Shown here piece by piece: positions 57,015 to 64,000 of a stretch of 64,000 bases of DNA. Positions within the stretch are counted from its first letter, which is position 1. The number at the start of each line of letters is the position of its first letter. The stretch covers positions 23,761 through 87,760 of the forward strand of contig NZ_JYIT01000071.1 of NCBI RefSeq assembly GCF_000956545.1, written 5' to 3'. This DNA comes from Microbacterium azadirachtae (GTDB lineage: Bacteria > Actinomycetota > Actinomycetes > Actinomycetales > Microbacteriaceae). Made by a program: the position numbers and the translations under genes. The notes under the pieces were generated by a model. It had not been told where the DNA came from and ran no database searches. It saw only the letters and a list, made by a program, of their open reading frames with translations.

Positions 57015-59963
57015 ATGCTGACGCTCCTCGCCGTGTTCGCCCTGGCCTCGCTGCTGCTGCCGTTCCTGGTCGCCTGGATCGGCACGAGGGCCTTCGCCGT
57101 CGCCGCACTCGTACCCGCCGCGGCCTTCGTGCACACCGCGATGCTGACGCCCCAGGTGCTGCTCGGCTCCGCCGAGGATCCCGCCGTGCTGCCGCGCGAA
57201 GCGGTCGAGTGGATCCCGCAGCTCGGGCTGTCGCTCTCCTTCCGCCTGGATGAGCTGAGCTGGCTGCTCGCCCTCATCGTCACCGGGGTCGGCGCGCTGG
57301 TGCTCCTGTACTGCCGCTGGTACTTCCGCGACTCCACGGAGGGCCTGGGCCAGTTCGCCGCCGTGCTGCTCGCCTTCGCCGGCGCGATGTACGGCCTCGT
57401 GACCACCGACGACCTGGTGCTGCTGGTGATGTTCTGGGAGGTCACCAGCATCCTTTCCTACCTGCTGATCGGGCACTATCACCGCCGTGGCGCGAGCCGG
57501 CGCGCCGCCCTGCAGGCGCTGCTGGTGACCACGCTCGGCGGGCTCGCGATGTTCATCGGGGTCGTGTTCCTCGCCGTCGACGCGGGGACCTCGAGCATCT
57601 CCCGGATCCTGGAGATCGCGCCCACCGGCCCTCTGGTCGACGCGGCGATCGTGCTCCTGCTCGTCGGCGCCCTCAGCAAGTCGGCGATCTTCCCGTTCCA
57701 CTTCTGGCTTCCGGGCGCCATGGCGGCCCCGACGCCGGTGAGCGCCTACCTCCACGCCGCCGCGATGGTGAAGGCCGGCATCTACCTCATCGCGCGGTTC
57801 GCGCCGGTGTTCGCGCTCTCGGGCCCCTGGCGGCCGATCACGATCTCGCTCGGGGTCTTCACGATGCTGCTCGGCGGGGTGCAGGCGCTGCGCGAGACCG
57901 ACCTGAAGCGGATCCTGGCCTTCGGCACCGTGAGCCAGCTCGGCTTCTTCACGATCGTGCTCGGCTACGGCACCTCGGATGCGATGCTGGCGGGTCTGGC
58001 CCTGGTGATCAGCCACGCGCTGTTCAAGTCGTCGCTCTTCCTCATCGTCGGCGTCATCGACCGCCAGCTCTCCACCCGCGACGTCACCGAGATCAGCGGG
58101 GTGGGCCGGCAGGCGCCGCTGCTCGCGACCGCCGGCTTCCTCGCCGTCGGGTCGATGATGGGGATCCCCCCGACCATCGGCTTCGTCGCGAAGGAGTCGA
58201 CCTTGGCGGCCCTGTTCGACGAGTCGCTGCGCGGTTCGCCGTGGGGGATCGTCGCCCTCGTCGGCGTGATCCTGGGATCCATCCTCACCGCGGCATACGG
58301 CGCACGGTTCCTCTGGGGCGCCTTCTGGCGGAAGAAGGATGCCGCGGGCGCCTATATGCCCGATACGGAATGGCCGTCTCCGCCGTTCGGCTTCCTCGTG
58401 TCGCCGGTGGTGCTCGCGGCGGGAACCCTGGTGCTCGGCCCGCTCGCATCCGCGGTCACGGTGGCGCTGTACGGCTACGCGGACGACGCGAAGGCTCCCG
58501 GATACGACGGCGCCCCGCTCGATCCCGGCTATCTGGCGCTGTGGCACGGGCTCGCGCCGGCGCTGTTCCTGTCGCTCGGCGCGGTGCTGCTCGGGCTCGC
58601 GCTGTTCCCGCTGTCGCGGCGCTGGGGCTGGGACCGCGCCCGTCGCCTGCTGCCGTTCACCGCGCAGGACGCCTACTACGCGGTGATGCGCAGCATCGAC
58701 CGCCTCTCGGTGGTCACCACCTCGCTCACCCAGCGCGGTTCGCTCCCGGTCTACGTGGGAACCATCTTCGTCGTGGTCATCGCGGGGGAGACCGCCGCGC
58801 TGATCGCCGGCGGGCCCGTGAACGCGCAGCTGAGCGCCTGGCACACACCCGTGCAGCTGGTCGTGGCGCCGATCATGATCGCCGCCGGACTCCTCGCGAT
58901 CCGCGCGAAGAAGCGCTACACAGGCGTCGTGCTGGTCTCCGTCACCGGTCTCGGGATGGTCGTGCTCTTCGGCACGAGCGGAGCGCCCGACCTCGCACTC
59001 ACCCAGATCCTCGTCGAGACCGTGACCCTGGTCACGTTCGCGCTCGTGCTGCGCCGGCTGCCGGCGCGGATGGGCGAGCACAACGCCTCGGTCGGCCGCG
59101 TGCCCCGCGCGATCCTCGGTGTCGCGGCGGGCGTCATGATGGCGCTGGTCGCCATCGTGGCCACCGGATCCCGGGTCGCGGAGCCGATCTCCGACGCCTT
59201 CCCGCAGCTCGCCTACGAGCTCGGCCACGGCAAGAACGTCGTGAACGTCGCCCTCGTCGACCTGCGAGGCTGGGACACCATGGGCGAGCTCTCGGTGCTC
59301 GTGCTGGCCGCCACCGGCGTCGCCTCGCTCGTGTTCGTGACGCACCGCGCCGACCGGCTCTCCGCCACCCGCGCGCTGCCGGAGGGCCCGCGCCAGTCCC
59401 GTCGCCGTCCGCTCGTGGAGACCACGGAAGGCGTGCGCGTGCAGACGGCGGGCGACACCGCGCCGCGCGCGTGGCTCGTCGGCGGCGGCAATGTGAGGCC
59501 GGAGAACCGCTCGATCCTGCTCGAGGTGATCGTGCGGATCCTGTTCCACACGATCATCGTCGTCTCGATCTACCTGCTGTTCGCGGGGCACAACGCGCCG
59601 GGCGGCGGCTTCGCCGGCGGCCTCGTGGCAGGCATGGCCCTGGTCATGCGCTACATCGCGGGCGGGCGCTGGGAGCTCGGCGCCGCGGCCCCCACGGACG
59701 CCGGACGGCTGCTCGGAGGCGGGCTCATCCTCGCGGTCGGCGCGGCGGTCGTGCCGCTGTTCTTCGGGCTGGCGCCGCTGTCGAGCGCCGTCTGGGAGGC
59801 GGAGATCCCGGTGATCGGCCACCTCGAGTTCGTGAGCTCGACGATCTTCGACATCGGCGTCTACCTCGTGGTGATCGGCCTGGTGCTCGACGTGCTGCGC
59901 AGCCTCGGCGCCGAGGTCGACCGGCAGACGCTCGAGATGCGCGCGCGGGGGGTGGACATCTGA
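57015..59963 (+). CDS. mrpA: Na+/H+ antiporter subunit A (MrpA with fused MrpB domain)
   Basis: The 982-residue product is the largest Mrp subunit: an N-terminal NuoL-like proton channel with about 14 helices (HFWLPGAMAAPTPVSAYLHAAAMVKAGIYL), an MrpA C-terminal domain, and an MnhB-like domain at the end (LLFAGHNAPGGGFAGGLVAGMALV). MrpB is therefore fused, as in many actinobacteria. AGAGGAG lies six bases before ATG. It heads the antiporter operon, which exports Na+ and supports alkaline pH. TAAACT at 56928-56933 is a candidate -10. Confidence 0.96.
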   Translation: MLTLLAVFALASLLLPFLVAWIGTRAFAVAALVPAAAFVHTAMLTPQVLLGSAEDPAVLPREAVEWIPQLGLSLSFRLDELSWLLALIVTGVGALVLLYCRWYFRDSTEGLGQFAAVLLAFAGAMYGLVTTDDLVLLVMFWEVTSILSYLLIGHYHRRGASRRAALQALLVTTLGGLAMFIGVVFLAVDAGTSSISRILEIAPTGPLVDAAIVLLLVGALSKSAIFPFHFWLPGAMAAPTPVSAYLHAAAMVKAGIYLIARFAPVFALSGPWRPITISLGVFTMLLGGVQALRETDLKRILAFGTVSQLGFFTIVLGYGTSDAMLAGLALVISHALFKSSLFLIVGVIDRQLSTRDVTEISGVGRQAPLLATAGFLAVGSMMGIPPTIGFVAKESTLAALFDESLRGSPWGIVALVGVILGSILTAAYGARFLWGAFWRKKDAAGAYMPDTEWPSPPFGFLVSPVVLAAGTLVLGPLASAVTVALYGYADDAKAPGYDGAPLDPGYLALWHGLAPALFLSLGAVLLGLALFPLSRRWGWDRARRLLPFTAQDAYYAVMRSIDRLSVVTTSLTQRGSLPVYVGTIFVVVIAGETAALIAGGPVNAQLSAWHTPVQLVVAPIMIAAGLLAIRAKKRYTGVVLVSVTGLGMVVLFGTSGAPDLALTQILVETVTLVTFALVLRRLPARMGEHNASVGRVPRAILGVAAGVMMALVAIVATGSRVAEPISDAFPQLAYELGHGKNVVNVALVDLRGWDTMGELSVLVLAATGVASLVFVTHRADRLSATRALPEGPRQSRRRPLVETTEGVRVQTAGDTAPRAWLVGGGNVRPENRSILLEVIVRILFHTIIVVSIYLLFAGHNAPGGGFAGGLVAGMALVMRYIAGGRWELGAAAPTDAGRLLGGGLILAVGAAVVPLFFGLAPLSSAVWEAEIPVIGHLEFVSSTIFDIGVYLVVIGLVLDVLRSLGAEVDRQTLEMRARGVDI

Positions 59964-60541
59964 TGGACGTCTCGCTCGTGCTCATCGTGATCATGGCCGT
60001 GCTCTTCGGATGCGGCGTCTACGCGATGCTCGAACGCAGCCTCACCCGGGTGCTGATCGGCTTCCTGCTGCTGGGCAATGCGGTGAACCTGCTGCTGCTG
60101 ATCGTGATGGGCCGCCCCGGCCGCGCGCCGTTCTACGGCACCGCGGACGACATGAGCGATCCGCTGCCGCAGGCGCTCACGCTCACCGCGATCGTGATCA
60201 CGTTCGCGGTCTCCGCCTTCCTTCTCGCCCTCATCTACCGCTCCTGGCAGCTGGGCAAGGCCGACACCGTCGAGGACGACGAGGCCGACATCGCGCTGCG
60301 CGAGCGCACGGAGGTCGAGGAGGACCTCATGGACGACGAGGTCGACCTCGAGGACGAGGATGCGACCACCGACTTCGTCGGGGTGGCGACGGCGCCGATC
60401 CGGGTCCTGCACGCGAAGGACCACGCCGCCCTCGTCGACGACGCGCCCGTGGATGTGCCGGACCCGACCCCCGACGACGCGGGAGCTCGCGCCGACCGCA
60501 CGACCGACGACGACCGCAGCCCGGGGGAGGGAGACCGATGA
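59963..60541 (+). CDS. mrpC: Na+/H+ antiporter subunit C
   Basis: The 192-residue product has three membrane helices of the NuoK-like MrpC fold (about 1-110) with FGCGVYAMLERSLTRVLIGFLLLGNAVNLLLL and DPLPQALTLTAIVITFAVSAF. The C-terminal 80 residues are a long, strongly acidic tail absent from typical MrpC proteins (about 115 residues). It overlaps mrpA (TGATG) and mrpD (ATGA). Confidence 0.95.
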   Translation: MDVSLVLIVIMAVLFGCGVYAMLERSLTRVLIGFLLLGNAVNLLLLIVMGRPGRAPFYGTADDMSDPLPQALTLTAIVITFAVSAFLLALIYRSWQLGKADTVEDDEADIALRERTEVEEDLMDDEVDLEDEDATTDFVGVATAPIRVLHAKDHAALVDDAPVDVPDPTPDDAGARADRTTDDDRSPGEGDR

Positions 60542-62100
60542 ACGCCCTCGTCCCGCTGCTCGTGGCGCTGCCCCTGCTGGGCGCGGCGATCACGCTCGTC
60601 TTCGGCCGGAACACCCGGATCCAGGTGATCGTCACGGTCGCGACCCTCGCGGCGGTCTCCGTGATCGCGGCGACGCTGCTCGTCGTGGTCGACCAGACCA
60701 AGCCGATCGCGGTCATGGTCGGCGGCTGGCCCGCGCCGTTCGGGATCGTGCTGTACGTCGACCGGCTGGCAGCGCTCCTCGTGCTCGTGTCGAGCATCGT
60801 GCTCGTCGCGGTGCTGCTCTTCTCGGTCGGCCAGGGCGCCGCGGACGGCGCCGAGGAGACGCCGATCTCGATCTTCAACCCGTCGTACCTGATCCTCGCG
60901 GCGGGCATCTTCAACGCGTTCATCGCGGGCGACCTGTTCAACCTCTACGTCGGCTTCGAGATCCTGCTCGTGGCCTCCTACGTGCTCATCACGCTCGGCA
61001 GCACCGAGTCGCGGATCCGCACCGGCGCGGTGTACATCGTCGTCTCGCTCGTCTCCTCGGTGCTGTTCCTCGTGGCGATCGCGCTCATCTACGCCGCTCT
61101 GGGCACCGTGAACATGGCGCAGATCGCCGAGCGGATCGGGGAGATCCCCCCGAGCACCCAGCTCGTGCTGCACCTCATGCTCGTGGTCGCGTTCGGCATC
61201 AAGGCGGCCGTGTTCCCCATGTCGTTCTGGCTGCCCGACTCGTACCCGACCGCTCCGGCGCCGGTCACCGCGGTGTTCGCGGGCCTGCTCACCAAGGTCG
61301 GCGTCTATGCGCTGATCCGCACCGAGACACAGCTGTTCAACGTGTCGAGCATCAACACCCTGCTCATGATCGTGGCGCTCGCGACGATGGTGATCGGCAT
61401 CCTCGGCGCGGTCGCGCAGGCGGAGCTGAAGCGGATCCTCTCGTTCACGCTGGTCAGCCACGTCGGCTACATGGTGTTCGGGCTGGCGATCGCGACCCCG
61501 GCCGCCATCGGCGCCACCGTGTACTACATCGTGCACCACATCATCGTGCAGACCACGCTGTTCCTGGCCGTGGGCCTCGTCGAGCGACGGGCCGGCAGCA
61601 CCTCGATCCTCAAGGTGCGCGGCCTCATGAAGGCAGCGCCGCTGATCGCGATCCTCTACTTCGTGCCCGCGATCAACCTCGGCGGACTCCCTCCCTTCTC
61701 GGGGTTCATCGGCAAGTTCGCGCTCTTCCAGGCCGCGGCGCAGGTCGCCACGCCCCTGATCTGGGTGCTGATCGTCGGCGGTGTGCTCACCTCGCTGCTC
61801 ACGCTGTACGCCCTCATGCGCGCCTGGAACCTCGCGTTCTGGCGGGAGAAGGACGACGCTCCGGAGGAGATCGAGAACGAGCGCATCGCCCATCTCGGCA
61901 GCGCGCCGGCCGCCGACGAGCAGCAGGAGCGACGCCGGATCCCCACCATCATGACGTTCGCGACCGGCGGCATGGTGGCCGTCACCCTGGCCCTGACCGT
62001 GTTCGCCGGACCCATCTACGGACTCTGCGAGCGGATCGGCGCCAACCTCCTGCAGCCGGTGCACCTGGACATGCTCGACGGCGACGAGGTCTCCTCATGA
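60538..62100 (+). CDS. mrpD: Na+/H+ antiporter subunit D
   Basis: The 520-residue product is a NuoM/N-like channel with about 14 helices and the conserved FNLYVGFEILLVASYVLI, KAAVFPMSFWLPDSYPTAPAPVTAVFAGLLTKVGVYAL in outline and HHIIVQTTLF stretches; Lys and Glu residues of proton transfer are present. It overlaps mrpE by four bases. Confidence 0.96.
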   Translation: MNALVPLLVALPLLGAAITLVFGRNTRIQVIVTVATLAAVSVIAATLLVVVDQTKPIAVMVGGWPAPFGIVLYVDRLAALLVLVSSIVLVAVLLFSVGQGAADGAEETPISIFNPSYLILAAGIFNAFIAGDLFNLYVGFEILLVASYVLITLGSTESRIRTGAVYIVVSLVSSVLFLVAIALIYAALGTVNMAQIAERIGEIPPSTQLVLHLMLVVAFGIKAAVFPMSFWLPDSYPTAPAPVTAVFAGLLTKVGVYALIRTETQLFNVSSINTLLMIVALATMVIGILGAVAQAELKRILSFTLVSHVGYMVFGLAIATPAAIGATVYYIVHHIIVQTTLFLAVGLVERRAGSTSILKVRGLMKAAPLIAILYFVPAINLGGLPPFSGFIGKFALFQAAAQVATPLIWVLIVGGVLTSLLTLYALMRAWNLAFWREKDDAPEEIENERIAHLGSAPAADEQQERRRIPTIMTFATGGMVAVTLALTVFAGPIYGLCERIGANLLQPVHLDMLDGDEVSS

Positions 62101-62756
62101 GCCCCGACGCCAAGCGCGGCCTCTGGCGCGAGATCGGCCTGCAGCTGCCGTTCCTGCTCTGGCTGATCGTGCTGTGGATGCTGCTGTGGGGCCAGTTCAC
62201 CGTGCTGTCGGCGCTGACCGGCATCGCGGTGGCCCTCTTCGTGACGCGCGTGTTCCGGCTGCCCACGATCGAGCTGTCCGGGCGGATCAACCTGTGGTGG
62301 GCGGCGCTGCTCGTGGTGCAGTTCCTCGCCGCGGTCGTGCACGGCTCGCTCAGCGTCGCCGCGCAGGTGCTGAACCCGCGCCGGGTGCCGCGCTCCGCGA
62401 TCATCGCCGTGCCCCTGCGCTACTCCGACGACCTGGTGATGACGCACGTCGCGGTCACGTCCTCGCTCATCCCTGGATCCCTCGTGGTCGAGGCCGATCG
62501 CGACACCCGCACGCTGTACCTGCACGTGATCGGCGTGCGCTCGCTCGACGACGTCGAGCGCCAGCGCGCCGGGGTGCTGCGCTGGGAGCGCCGCATCGTG
62601 CGCGCGCTCGGCTCGCCGGCGCAGGCCGCGCGGCTGCGTGCCGACGAGCGCGCCGAGCACGACCGTCTCGCCGGGACGATCGCCGGCAGCTCGCCGACGC
62701 CGCACCGGGCGAAGGGATCCGGTCCGGCGCAGGAGTCCGAGGAGGGTCGCCGATGA
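62097..62756 (+). CDS. mrpE: Na+/H+ antiporter subunit E
   Basis: The 219-residue product has two N-terminal membrane helices (about 17-35 and 37-65), then a cytoplasmic domain with VTSSLIPGSLVVEADRDTRTLYLHVIG. This is the MrpE pattern. The 40-residue tail is charged and longer than usual. It overlaps mrpF (ATGA). Confidence 0.94.
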   Translation: MSPDAKRGLWREIGLQLPFLLWLIVLWMLLWGQFTVLSALTGIAVALFVTRVFRLPTIELSGRINLWWAALLVVQFLAAVVHGSLSVAAQVLNPRRVPRSAIIAVPLRYSDDLVMTHVAVTSSLIPGSLVVEADRDTRTLYLHVIGVRSLDDVERQRAGVLRWERRIVRALGSPAQAARLRADERAEHDRLAGTIAGSSPTPHRAKGSGPAQESEEGRR

Positions 62757-63022
62757 ATCCGCTGCTGCTCGTGATCATGGTCGTGTTCGCCGTCGCGGCG
62801 ATCCTCACCGTGATCCGCATCGTGATCGGCCCGTCGATCCTCGACCGCGCGGTCGCCGCCGATGTGCTGCTCACCGAGGTCATGTGCGTGCTCGGCGCCG
62901 ACATGGCCATCAACCACCACACGCGCACCCTGCCGGTGCTCATCGTGGTCGCCGCGGTCGGCGTGTTCGGATCCATCTCGGTCGCGCGGTACGTCGCACG
63001 AAGGGACAACACGCCGTCATGA
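62753..63022 (+). CDS. mrpF: Na+/H+ antiporter subunit F
   Basis: The 89-residue product has three membrane helices with VIRIVIGPSILDRAVAADVLLT, the MrpF signature (GPSxxDRxxAxD). It overlaps mrpG by four bases. Confidence 0.95.
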   Translation: MNPLLLVIMVVFAVAAILTVIRIVIGPSILDRAVAADVLLTEVMCVLGADMAINHHTRTLPVLIVVAAVGVFGSISVARYVARRDNTPS

Positions 63023-63405
63023 ACCTCTTCGAGCTGCGGATCCCGGACGTGGTCGTCGACACCGCCGTCTGGATCCTCGTCCTGCTCGGCGCACTGCTGT
63101 GCCTCACCGCGGCGATCGGACTGCTGCGCCTGAAGGACGTGCCGAACCGGCTGCACGCCGCGACCAAGCCGCAGGTGCTCGGGCTGCTGCTGATCTGCCT
63201 CGCGATCGCGCTCTCGCAGCGCTCCGTGATCGGGATCGTGCTGGGGCTCCTGCTCGTGGCGCCGGTCGTGCTCATGCAGTTCGCGACGGCACCCCTGTCG
63301 GCGCACATGGTGGGGCGCCAGGCCTATCGCAACGGGACGATCGACGAGCGCTCGCTCGTGGTCGACGAGCTCGCCGACTCCAAGCGCACCCCGCCGGCGG
63401 GGTGA
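63019..63405 (+). CDS. mrpG: Na+/H+ antiporter subunit G
   Basis: The 128-residue product has three membrane helices with the MrpG motif GLLRLKDVPNRLHAATKPQVLG. The C-terminal 30 residues are hydrophilic. It ends the six-gene mrp operon; a gap of 93 bp with a candidate -10 (TACCCT, 63451-63456) and a small 7-bp hairpin (63462-63480) precedes the next gene. Confidence 0.95.
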   Translation: MNLFELRIPDVVVDTAVWILVLLGALLCLTAAIGLLRLKDVPNRLHAATKPQVLGLLLICLAIALSQRSVIGIVLGLLLVAPVVLMQFATAPLSAHMVGRQAYRNGTIDERSLVVDELADSKRTPPAG

Positions 63406-63498
63406 TCCGGGCCCCCGGGTCCGCTTCACCTGCTGTTTCCCCGCCCGCGGTACCCTGAGCGCGCACGCGCCCTGCGTGCGTCGCTCGAACGGAACCCG

Positions 63499-64000
63499 AT
63501 GCAAGACATCCTCGACCGCGCCGCACTCGCGGCGCCGCCGCGCACGCTGATCGACATCCTCGTCGACACCGCACGGCGGCATCCCGACGCCTCCGCGATC
63601 GAGGACGCGGCGGGCGCCCTCAGCTACGGCGAGCTGCTCGCCCAGGTCTGGCGCACGGCGGCCCGGCTGCGCGAGCGCGGCGTGATGCGAGGCGACCGGG
63701 TGGGCATCCGGATGCCGTCGGGCGGCCGCGAGCTGTACATCGCGATCCTCGGCACGATGGCGGCCGGGGCGGCGTACGTGCCGGTCGACGCGGACGACCC
63801 CCAGGAGCGCGCCGACCTCGTCTTCGGCGAGGCGGAGGTGCGCGGTGTGATCGGCGCCGGAGGCGTGTTCGCCCCGACTCCGGATCCGTCCCCGACCCCG
63901 GACCCGTCCCCGAACCCGGACCCGGATCCGACCCCGGACCCGGATCCGTCTATTTCTGCCGATCTGCGGGATTTGCCGGGCATTCCCCACGGTTCGGCAG
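63499..64000 (+). CDS. Pls/PosA-like non-ribosomal peptide synthetase, N-terminal part
   Basis: The frame runs off the right edge after 167 residues. It starts MQDILDRAALAAPPRTLIDILVDTARRHPDASA, then ALSYGELLAQV and GDRVGIRMPSGGRELYIAILGTMAAGAAYVPVDADDPQERADLVFGEAEVRGVIG in outline. This is the N-terminal adenylation subdomain of Pls/PosA-type synthetases, single-module membrane enzymes that make poly-amino acids such as poly-lysine. Residues about 126-150 are a Pro-Asp repeat, after which codon choice is less GC-rich. The TSGTTG motif lies outside the window. Confidence 0.8.
   Translation, partial: MQDILDRAALAAPPRTLIDILVDTARRHPDASAIEDAAGALSYGELLAQVWRTAARLRERGVMRGDRVGIRMPSGGRELYIAILGTMAAGAAYVPVDADDPQERADLVFGEAEVRGVIGAGGVFAPTPDPSPTPDPSPNPDPDPTPDPDPSISADLRDLPGIPHGSA
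63874..63948 (+). repeat. Tandem hexamer-like repeat coding Pro-X (X = Asp, Ser, Thr, Asn)
   Basis: About twelve units of CCG plus GAC, GAT, ACC, TCC or AAC encode PTPDPSPTPDP and similar. The repeat is imperfect, so it may have expanded by slippage. It interrupts the adenylation domain of the synthetase gene between the A2-region and the expected A3 motif. Confidence 0.85.

Noticed and set aside
55995..59822. A 1275-codon minus-strand frame opposite lacI and mrpA
   Set aside because: Same shadow effect; composition is dominated by Arg, Glu, Gly and His repeats.

Overview
This is a high-GC (about 70% by eye), gene-dense chromosomal segment of an actinobacterium. The gene content (recF-dciA-gyrB-gyrA-DUF3566 next to tRNA-Ile and tRNA-Ala, then ppiA-rhomboid-crgA-sortase-pknB-pknA-pbpA-rodA-pstP-fhaB-fhaA-tRNA-Leu), the coryneform-type regulators and many GTG starts fit the family Microbacteriaceae, most likely Microbacterium or a close relative. 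The order around recF and gyrB places the left edge a few kb from dnaA and oriC. I see no phage, insertion sequence, CRISPR array or integrated island.

Region by region. 0-7.3 kb: replication genes (recF, helicase-loader dciA, both gyrase subunits, DUF3566 membrane protein). 7.3-11.2 kb: VIT-family metal transporter, then a histidine kinase, response regulator and DUF4097 membrane protein in one overlapping unit. 11.2-11.4 kb: tRNA-Ile and tRNA-Ala, each followed by a hairpin. 11.5-15.3 kb: divergent MocR regulator and YczE-type membrane protein, a PAP2 phosphatase, a 348-bp gene-free stretch and a small conserved protein. 15.3-22.6 kb: Lrp-type regulator divergent from a complete peptide ABC importer (SBP, two permeases, two ATPases), facing a convergent Xaa-Pro-type peptidase. 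22.8-25.0 kb: pit phosphate transporter, small membrane protein and double-DUF3349 protein, the same trio as near pitA in mycobacteria. 25.1-30.3 kb: CtaG-like protein, DUF1801 protein, amidohydrolase, Nudix hydrolase, YbaK deacylase and unknown small proteins.

30.4-42.5 kb: the actinobacterial growth and division cluster (cyclophilin, rhomboid, CrgA, class E sortase, two PASTA kinases, PBP, RodA, PP2C phosphatase and two FHA proteins). A 172-bp convergent gap inside it carries a cluster of DnaA-box sequences. 42.5-45.8 kb: S1-like small protein, a membrane-anchored lipase fused to a six-helix domain, and a NucA-type nuclease. 45.8-51.6 kb: a tandem duplication of an MFS exporter plus TetR regulator, both copies carrying the same operator. 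51.6-56.9 kb: acetyltransferase, a long structured non-coding region ahead of a cold-shock gene, HAD phosphatase, NucS mismatch endonuclease, and a divergent MFS/LacI pair around a perfect 16-bp palindrome. 57.0-63.4 kb: a complete six-gene Mrp-type Na+/H+ antiporter operon (A, C, D, E, F, G). 63.5 kb to the right edge: the start of a Pls/PosA-like non-ribosomal peptide synthetase with a Pro-Asp repeat insertion.

Most of the window is conserved housekeeping DNA. The least explained signals are non-coding: the DnaA-box cluster between two terminators (31.93-32.03 kb), the TCCCCA-rich region upstream of the cold-shock gene (52.3-52.6 kb), and strong over-use of the palindrome GGATCC across genes and terminators. 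All calls were made by reading; no database search was run.
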